A stretch of DNA of 64,000 nt from Paroedura picta (Eukaryota > Chordata > Lepidosauria > Squamata > Gekkonidae), in NCBI RefSeq assembly GCF_049243985.1, contig NC_135379.1, positions 4,841,501 to 4,905,500 of the forward strand, in the 5' to 3' direction. Below the pieces are notes generated by a model. It saw only the letters and a list, made by a program, of their open reading frames with translations, was not told the origin of the DNA and ran no database searches. Every line of letters starts with the position of its first letter. Position 1 is the first letter of the stretch. Positions 22,701 through 31,700 of the stretch are shown one piece after another. The translations under genes were made by a program, and so were the position numbers.

Positions 22701-25700
22701 AGTGTGCAAAACCCGACGCTGTCATTTTGATTTGCCCTGGACAAAGATGGAGAATGTGCTTCTTCCTCTCCAGTGACACAGAACAGATTCTTCCTCCTAG
22801 CATTTTTTACTGCACCTTCCCAGACATTAGATAAGGCAAAAGTTTTCCCTTATCAATCTGTCTTTCCAACAAAGGTCTTTCCTAAGGCACAATAAAATCA
22901 GAGTCCAGTGGCACCTTTAAGACCAACAAAGATTTATTCAAGGCGTGAGCTTTCGAGTGCATGCACTCAAAAGTTCACGCTTTGAATAAATCTTTGTTGG
23001 TCTTAAAGGTGCCACTGGACTCTGATTTTTATTGTGCTGCTTCAGACCAACACGGCTCCCCACTTGAATCTTTCCTAAGGCAGACCAACTGAGAGCATGT
23101 GACTTGGACTATAGTAAATTTCAACCAGCAAATCAAATGTACATCTACATACAGGTGAACGGCCTTATCCTGAGGAACTTCACCTGGAATCCCGTGACTT
23201 CTTTAAGCCACCGTTTTGGATAACATTAGGACAACATGAAAATAAATTTTCAATGGCGATCTATGGCTTTTCTAGCAAACCGTTTTTTATTTGCTGACTC
23301 TACGGTTCTACTGATTGCTTTGATTCCATGGTTTGTTTCACTAAACCGTTTTGTGGTACTGATCACTCTTGGGGGGGGATTTCAAAGAAATCTGGGTAGG
23401 TGGTGTACAAATTTCCTACAGCTGTACCATCACTGGCTGCAGAGATTGCTCTCTCACGCATGCAGCCCCAAGAGAAATCCTAAGAACCTGATGACAGGAA
23501 GTCTGAACAGAATCCAAAAGGTCTTCATTCCAAGTACGTTTCAGAGGTCTGCAGGAAAAGAGCTGGATTCGAATTCAGTAGCACTTTCTAGACCAATGAG
23601 ATTTGGGGGGCATGGCTGCCAGGGTAAGGGGAAACCTGGGAAGAAAAGAATCCTTGTGCAGGGAAGGGGAATGAATTGACCTGCCCAAATAAGGAGAAAA
23701 CCACCCTGGTAAATGTTCTTTTTAATCTGGAAAATTTATTTTAAAACAATTAAATCTCCCCCAGCCGGAGCAACCCCTCTGGAGTAACCCTGGTTGAGAA
23801 TGGCTGGTTTAAGAACTTGCCTGATAAGTGACTCTTCTCTTCCCGCCATCTTCAATCTGGGGTAACGTCAAAGGCCCTGAAACAATCCACACGTCTTCAA
23901 ATCTCGCTGTCAGTTCGCGGCAATACATTTCCATTCTGTGAAGATTCAAAACGGACATTGTAAATAAAAGCACTGGAATGGGCATCGTGGGGAACGTAAC
24001 TATCCCAAGAACAAAGAAGGACACGTTGGCGTTTTGTAGAGAGGCAGAACATTTTTGAAGGCTTACGCAGGCAGAGTCAACTGATTGTTGTAGGTTTTCC
24101 AGGGTGTGTGGCCATGGTCTGGTAGTTTTAGTCCTCAATGGCATCTTCAGAAGATGGGAATCTCTCTGTGTCCAAGTATGGAGTGTGTGAACAGCTGCTG
24201 GGCATTTTATTTACTTTTGGGGAGTGGGGAAAGACACATCACATACCTGTCTTAACTGGGACTATCCCAGGAGTTGGACTGCTTTTCCTGGGTCAAGTTC
24301 ATTAGCAAGTCCATTAGGAAACAAGGGGAAAACATCTGCTAATGGACTTGCTAATAAACTCCACACAGACACAGGAAATGCGCTTCCTAGCTCGAGTCCA
24401 TTCCCTGGGATAAGACAGAAATGTGACATGTTACACACCAGGCTTTCTCAACCAGGGTTTTGTGAAACCCTGGGGTTTCTTTACCGCCCTGGATGGGTTT
24501 TCTGAATGGGTGGCTCCTTCCCAACCCCCACATCTCCCAATAGCCAGGCTGGGTGGGGAAGGCTCCTCTATGAGGAGAAGGAGGGTCAGGGAAAGCAAAG
24601 AGCACTCTGCTGACCAGCTGCAGAGCCACGGGGGAGTGTTGTAAGCCCCGGTCCTGTTAGGGAGGACTCCTCGGAGGAAAAGCCTTGCCAAGAGCTCCCA
24701 GCTTCACCTGAGCCTCAGCTGGATAACAGCTTAGCCCAGCCAGATGTTCAACAGGCAGAGAGCTCTGACCTGGCAAGTTCATCTGTGCTACCTTCCAGCA
24801 GAGAGCTGAAACCTGAGACAAATAAAGGAGGCAAAGGAAGCAGCTGGCTTCCCTCCCTTGCCTGGGGGAGACGGAGAATGGGAAGAGGCCGAGGATGGAG
24901 CAACTTACCAGCAGCAAGGCCTTTCAGAGAGGTCAGTGCCTCTTCCACCTGGCAAACAGCAAGAAGAGGAAGAAGAACACAGATAAGCCCCACGATTGGC
25001 CCTAATTGGGAAAGTGATTGGCTCTTATTGGCAGAGTGCAATTTGAACTGATTTGCCCTCATTGGCAGAGTGCTCTCTCTCTCTACTGGCGGCACACCCC
25101 CGGGAGGAGCAACCTGATAGGAAGGGAGTTGTTTGCATGCAATTTGAACTAATTTGCCCTAATTGGAAGAGTCTTCTCTCCCTATTGGCAGCACACCTCC
25201 AGGGAGGGCCAATCAGGTAAGGAGTTGTCTGCATGCAACTTGAACTGATGGTGATAATGTTTAGTGGTGAGTCTGAAGCAGATACATTGCCAGCACAATC
25301 AGTTGATGCATCAGGTAAGAGCTTAAGAGGATTCCTGCTGGATCAGACCACTGGTCCATCCAGTAAAGCAGCCTGTCTCACACACAACTGGTTCCTCTGG
25401 AGGGCCAACAACAGGGCAGAGAGGTTGAGGCCTTCCACTGAGAACCTAAGAAAAGCTCTGCTGGATCAGGCCAGTGGTTCATCCAGTCCAGCATCCCCTC
25501 TCACACAGTGGCCAACCAGGTCATCTGGAGCAGGGGTAGTCAACCTGTGCATTTGCTGGCAGAGGCTCATGGGAATTGTAGTCCATGAACATCTGGAGGA
25601 CCACAGGTTGACTACCCCTGATCTGGAGGGTTCAAGGTCATCTGGAGGGTACAGAGGCTGAAGTTTTCCCATCATGTTGCCAGCAATGGCATTCAGAGGT

Positions 25701-28700
25701 CTACTGCCCCTGAATGTGGAGGTTCTCTTCAAGCATCATGGCTAGTAGCCACTGACAGACCGGCCCTCTATGACTCCAATCCCCTTTTAAAGAAAACTAA
25801 GCTTGTACCTCAGAGCAAGACTTGAGCACGCATCTCGCTAGCACCGGGTAAGTGCAAATATATTATTCCTCCAGTCACAGATTAATCTATTTAAAACGAC
25901 ACTTTCTTTTCAATGTTTGCCACTCCCCTCAAAAGTCCTTCATGCTTGCATTGATGGTTCGGTTTGTAATTCGGCAGGGTCATACGTGGAGAGGCGTTAT
26001 CTATCTCTTGCTGAACGCCTGGCTTTAAGGAGACAGCGCTTTGTTTGCACCGGGCTCAAAGTGCGGAAGGCCGAATATTTGGGGGCAAGGAGTGGGAGCG
26101 GGAGACCATTTGCAGACTCACCCACAACAGCCGCTGCTGAATTAAGAGAAGCCGTTATCGCACTGCGCGCTCTGCTTGAAGCAAACTCATTTTATTCCCG
26201 TGGCAGCATGTGTCTAATTAACTGCATTTTATTCTGTTTCGCTGGATGTATGCTTCAAACGGTTATCCGCCCCCAACCTTCAGGATGGGATAAATCAGGG
26301 GTAGTCAAACTGCGGCCCTCCAGATATCCATGGACTACAATTCCCATGAGCCCCTGCCAGCATTCGCTGGCAGGGGCTCCTGGGAATTGTAGTCCATGGA
26401 CATCTGGAGGGCCGCAGTTTGACTACCCCTGGGATAAATTATAATAAATGTAACTAAATACATATATGGATGCTGCACAGACGTCTGCATGGTCCGGCTC
26501 TCCGTCCCTCCAGCTGCCGAAACGGTTTTCTGGATCAGTCACCTGAACGGCATTTATGAAGTGGCCCTTCTCCCTTCCCCTTCTGATTTGCCTACTTCGT
26601 TTCTTCTCCCTCAGTCTGTGTTTTTCAACTCTAATTTTTACTTTCTCCAGTTTGGGATGAATCACAATGGAAGGGCTGTGCTACGACACAGGATGCAATT
26701 TATTTTATTTTTATTTATTTATTGACTTACTTATTTGATTTACAGACCGCCCTCTCCAATCAGGCACGAGAGGATGCATATTAATCATTAATGAGCTCTC
26801 CTTCCAGGCATTCGGTTGAGACCAATGAACGTCTGGACAGTTTGGTTAATATCATCGGTGCTCCCTCTGTACGGATACCCCCTGCTGAGGTTTGCCTACA
26901 CCAGGGGTAGTCAAACTGCGGCCCTCCAGATGTCCATGGACTACAATTCCCATGAGCCCCTGCCTTTGCGGGCAGGGGTTTGTGGGAATTGTAGTCCATG
27001 GACATCTGGAGGGCCGCAGTTTGACTACCCCTGGCCTACACAGTTGGCATGATTGGTTTATCTTCCTACCAGATTTTTAATTGCATGTTTTTATGTATTA
27101 ACAGGGGCCAAGCCCATTGCATTCAGGAATACAACGGGCACATAGATTGGGGGGGGGGAGAACTCTGTGGATGGCCTCTCCGTCCCCCAGGACCTGGAAA
27201 GGCTGCAGGCTGGAGGCCCCGGGAAGGGAACTCACCGGCAGGGGCAGCTCTCACACAGCAGGGATCTGTAGCCTCAGAGGGAAGTGGAAGGAGGAGGCGG
27301 TGGCCAGGGGTGGGGAATGGACAGTGATTGGCTGGCTGCTGGACAGACAAGCCAGTTGGAGGAGGAGGCACTCAGGGGCGGGGCAACCACCCTGAGTGGG
27401 TGTTAAGCGCTGAGTGGCACTTAAGCCATGAGACCAGCTCCTCCTCCAAGGCCTTACCACAAATATATTATGTGGAACAGATGTTTTATGTAACAATGTC
27501 GGAAGCCACCCCGAGCCGGCATTGCCGGGAGGTAGGAGTGGAGTATAAATAAAAAAATAAAATACAGAATTATGATTTCAACAAAATTGCTTATTATTTT
27601 TCCTTCTGGCCAGCCGTTTTGTATGTTTTCAGGACCCGGCAGGGGTGGGTGTGTTCTTCCTGGAGCAGCAGTGTTAACGTGCTCCAAGTATGTGACAACG
27701 TATCATTAATAATGGACTGATCTTTGCACTGTACTTGGCGGATGTAGCAACCACATACCTGTTCCAGAATCCGGCATTATTCTCGTAGTTCTGAGGTACG
27801 ATGTTGGAGAGATAAAACGTTTCTGCCATGGCTTTCTGCAAAAGAATGGGAACGCAATTTTGGATGGGTGCCTAGGACGGCTTGCCTTAAACATTCGTTA
27901 GCAAGCCAAATTAAACATCCAAATCTGACTGTATCCCCGTTTTGTTGACAGCAAACAAGCCGAAGAACACACTAGCCCTTTTGGACACAGAGTAATAATG
28001 TCCAGCCATCATGCACAGATATTCTAAGACCTGAATCTTAAAATTGAGTCAACTTTTTACATTATTCATTTAGTGCCTTTAGTCTAAGGATCTTAAGGCA
28101 GCATACATCACTTTTCGGAGGAGGACTGGGTGAAACAGCCTGGGAAAATGGCCCCATTCCTTTGCCCACCCAGGCCTTGCCCCCAGGAAGGGAAGGGGAA
28201 GCCAGTAGCCAGCCTTGCGTCGCATGTGGCTCAGCTGGGTGCCTCCTGAAGCTCTTTCAGGCCCAGGTATGGCCATGTGCATGGTGCGTTCAGCCAGAAG
28301 TCAATTTCCTTAGGAAGGGCACAGCCCAAATGGGGAGGGGAGGGCAGTCCTTGACCCAACAGGTGGTGGTTATAATGGTCAGTCTGTTCCTCTTTCAATT
28401 CCCCTTTCAAAACAGCCCTGTGAGGCAATGGGGATTGAAGTTGTTCCACCTTATCCTAATCCGGCCCCTTACTACACCATGCTTGCTTCTGTCCAGATAA
28501 TTAGGCATATGATGCAAAAACACTGTTCCCCCCCAGCGATTAACAGAATCCATTTTCCCTATTCCCCAGCCCTATGTTTTAAATCAGTCATTTTCCACGG
28601 GGGCCACAGGGCCCCCTGGGTGGCCCCGGCACATCAGGAGGGGGGCCACAGACTGGAAAATGAGAGAAGGGGAGCCCAAAGAATTCATGTGAGCCTTGGG

Positions 28701-31700
28701 AACTGAACCGATGAACAGCTCTTTTTGTAATGTATGTCATTAATTAACCTTCGTTAAGGGAAAGAAAAAGAAATCATACAGTCCTTTCCTTTGTGTGTGC
28801 TTGAATTAGCGCATTCAAGGAGAAAAAACAGATGCCCATGCTCATCTTGTTTGAATATTCTAGAAATCTGTCTCGCATTTATCTAAGACAAGGTATGTAG
28901 AGTATAGTTATTTCACTCTTAGCTTAGGCCTTTTTCAGCCTAGCCTACTGCGCAAGCAGCCAGCCTACTGGAGGGGCCCAGGGACCCAAGAAGAGCTCCT
29001 AAAGGGCTGTGGCCAAAAGAAAATGGCTGTTTCAAATACTAGATCCTAATTCTACTGAAAACATCGTAAAGTGACTTAAAGAACCAGGAATTAAGCAAGA
29101 GTCCTACCGGGGAGAACTTGTTGTCTCCGGCTGGTGCCATGTGGCCTCGAGACCAGCCGCTCCCAATGTAGTCTTCATTCATGGCACTGAACAGAGGAGG
29201 GATGCTGGGATCGGGTCTAAACTTGCAATGTTTCCTGTCTGCGTTGCCTGAGGAACAGAGTAGCAAAGGGTTTATAAAGGGGTGTTTTAACAATAAACTA
29301 CAATAAACTACAATAAACAATAAACTACATGCAAAGCAACTTGTGAAAATACAAAATAAACAAGAAGCCTGGGGCATACACTCATGGCAACCACAATACT
29401 TGGCTGGGCTTATAGTGGCTCACAGTCACAGGGGATGTGTGGCAATGAGCTCAATAAACTGCAGCTGTGCATCACAAGGATGTGTCACGAGTGACGTGTC
29501 TTCCAGAATAGCTGGGCCTCCAGTACTAATGATTTTTGGCAAAGGTCCTCTTCTAATTTTTCGAGGAAGTTCACGGTTCCCCTGAACAATAAGCTGTACG
29601 CGTGAGGCCATAATGCAAACTAGATAAACCTGGGGGGGGGGGGGGGATGATACTGTGATGGCCGCAGGCATCAATAGCTTCAGAAGTAGATTAGACAGAT
29701 GCAGGGAGACGAGGTCTATTGGTGGTTGCTAACTATGGTGATGGAGGGGAATCTCCACATTCATAGGCCCTGATCCCCTGAATACCAGAGCCAAGAGGCA
29801 ACATAAGGGAAAGGTATTTGCAAGCTGCTTTGGGACAAGAGGCAGCATGAAGCCAAATTTTAACAAAAGTATACAGAAGGCTTTTTCTGCTGGCTGTTGT
29901 AGTGGTCACAGGGGCAGACCTGTCCTTTTAATAAAAGAAGTTGTTTTTTATACCCTGCTTTTCACTACCCCAAAGGAAACCCCTAACGGCTTACAAACAC
30001 CTTTTCCTCCCTCTCCCCTTCCTTCCATGAGAATGTAGCGCACTAAAATTTTCTGTAAGTAGACATTAGAATTCTCTTGCTTAAGAGTCAGACTAGATGT
30101 GACGGCATCCACGGATTGTGAGAGCCAGCTTGGTGTCGTGGTTAAGGGTGGTGGCCTCTAATCTGTCGAGCCGGATTTGATTCCCCGCTCCTCCACATGC
30201 AGCCAGCTGGGTGACCTTGGCCCAGTCACAGTCCTGTTAGAGCTGTTCTCACAGAGCAGTTCTGTCAGCGCTGTCTCAGTCCCACCTACCTCACAGGCCA
30301 TCTGTCATGGAGAGAGGAAGGGAAGGCGATTGTAAGCCACTTTGAGATGTAGTGAAAAGCGGGGTATAAAACCCAACTCTTCTTCTGCATCTATTTGGGG
30401 CCAAAACAATCACTGCAAGACTGGGAAAGACCTTTAGAACTATTTTGGTTGTGCATCATCTACGAAGTACCTCTAATTTCAGACTAATGACAACGCACAT
30501 CTGCGAGGAGTTTACTTACCCACAGTCTTCTGTTTGGAGATATGTTCAATCACCCACCTCGGCACTCTTTTTGCTTGGTCGTAAGACAGCGCATGGTTGG
30601 TGTAGTATCGGGTCTGCGTTCCATCTACAGGAAATCCATACTTTCCCAGCACAGACTCAGCCACTGGTTCTAAGCGAGATACAAATACAATGTAAGAATA
30701 TAAGAAGAGCCCTCTTGGCTCCAGGGGTCCATCTAGTCCGGCATCCTGCCTTACACAGTAGCCAACTAGTTCCTCTGGAGGGCCAACCAAAGGGCATCGA
30801 GACCAAGATCTTCAAGAAGAGAGCCCAGTTGGGTCAGATCAGTGGTCCATGTAGTCCAGCAGCCTGTCACAAACAGTGGCCAACCTGGAGGGCCAACAGG
30901 GCACAAAAACTAAGGCTTTCCCCTGAGGTTGCCTCCGGGCCACGTCTCCTGTATGAGTTAATTTAACGTTTCCCACATTTTTCTACTGTTCCATGTCGCT
31001 TCTTGTTTCACTTCATTCATTATTGGTAATCTAAGTCATCTGTATTGTTCCTGTTCTGTTCTATATGAACCACCCTGAGCCTTCGGGGGGGAGGGGCGGT
31101 ATATAAATATAATAAATAAATAACTTAATTAATTAAAAGGACAGCTGCTTTTTAGGGTGGAATCTACAGCCTAAGACCGTGCTGAGTTCCCTCCCCTCCC
31201 CAAACTCTTCCCCTCCTTTTCTTCCACCCCCCCCCCCAAAACACACACAAATATCCAGGTATTTCCAAATCCAGAGGCAGACACTCTACAAAACTGAGAT
31301 TTGCTCCAAATGGTAGAGGGAAACAGGAAATAGCCCTGATCTGAATGCAACTATTTAGTGCAGGGGTAGTCAAACTGCAAAAGTTGGACCATAAGGAAGG
31401 CCGAGCGTCAAAGAATTGAGGCTTTTGAACTCTGGTGCTGGAGAAGACTCTTGCGAGTCCCTTGGACTGCAAGGCGAACAAACCGGTCAGTCCTAGAGGA
31501 GATCAGCCCAGACTGCTCCTTAGAAGGCCAGATCCTGAAGATGAAACTCAAATACTTTGGCCACCTCATGAGAAGGAAGGACTCCCTGGAGAAGAGCCTA
31601 ATGCTGGGAGCGATCGAGGACAAAAGAAGAAGGGGACGACAGAGAATGAGGTGGCTGGATGGAGTCACTGAAGCAGTCGGTGCAAACTTAAATGGACTCC

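Noticed and set aside
25917-26444. 175-codon plus-strand open frame
   Set aside because: Its end runs through a MITE and no family resemblance is seen; chance open frame in unique intronic sequence.
29426-29674. Minus-strand frame with SRVQLIVQGNRELPRKIRRG
   Set aside because: Looks mildly protein-like but matches nothing I recognise, lacks splice or homology support, and overlaps no known element; left uncalled.
30131-30184. A and B boxes resembling a tRNA gene
   Set aside because: The region has no cloverleaf with paired acceptor stem and is followed by a SINE body and (TTC)n tail; the same holds for 17680 and 58236.
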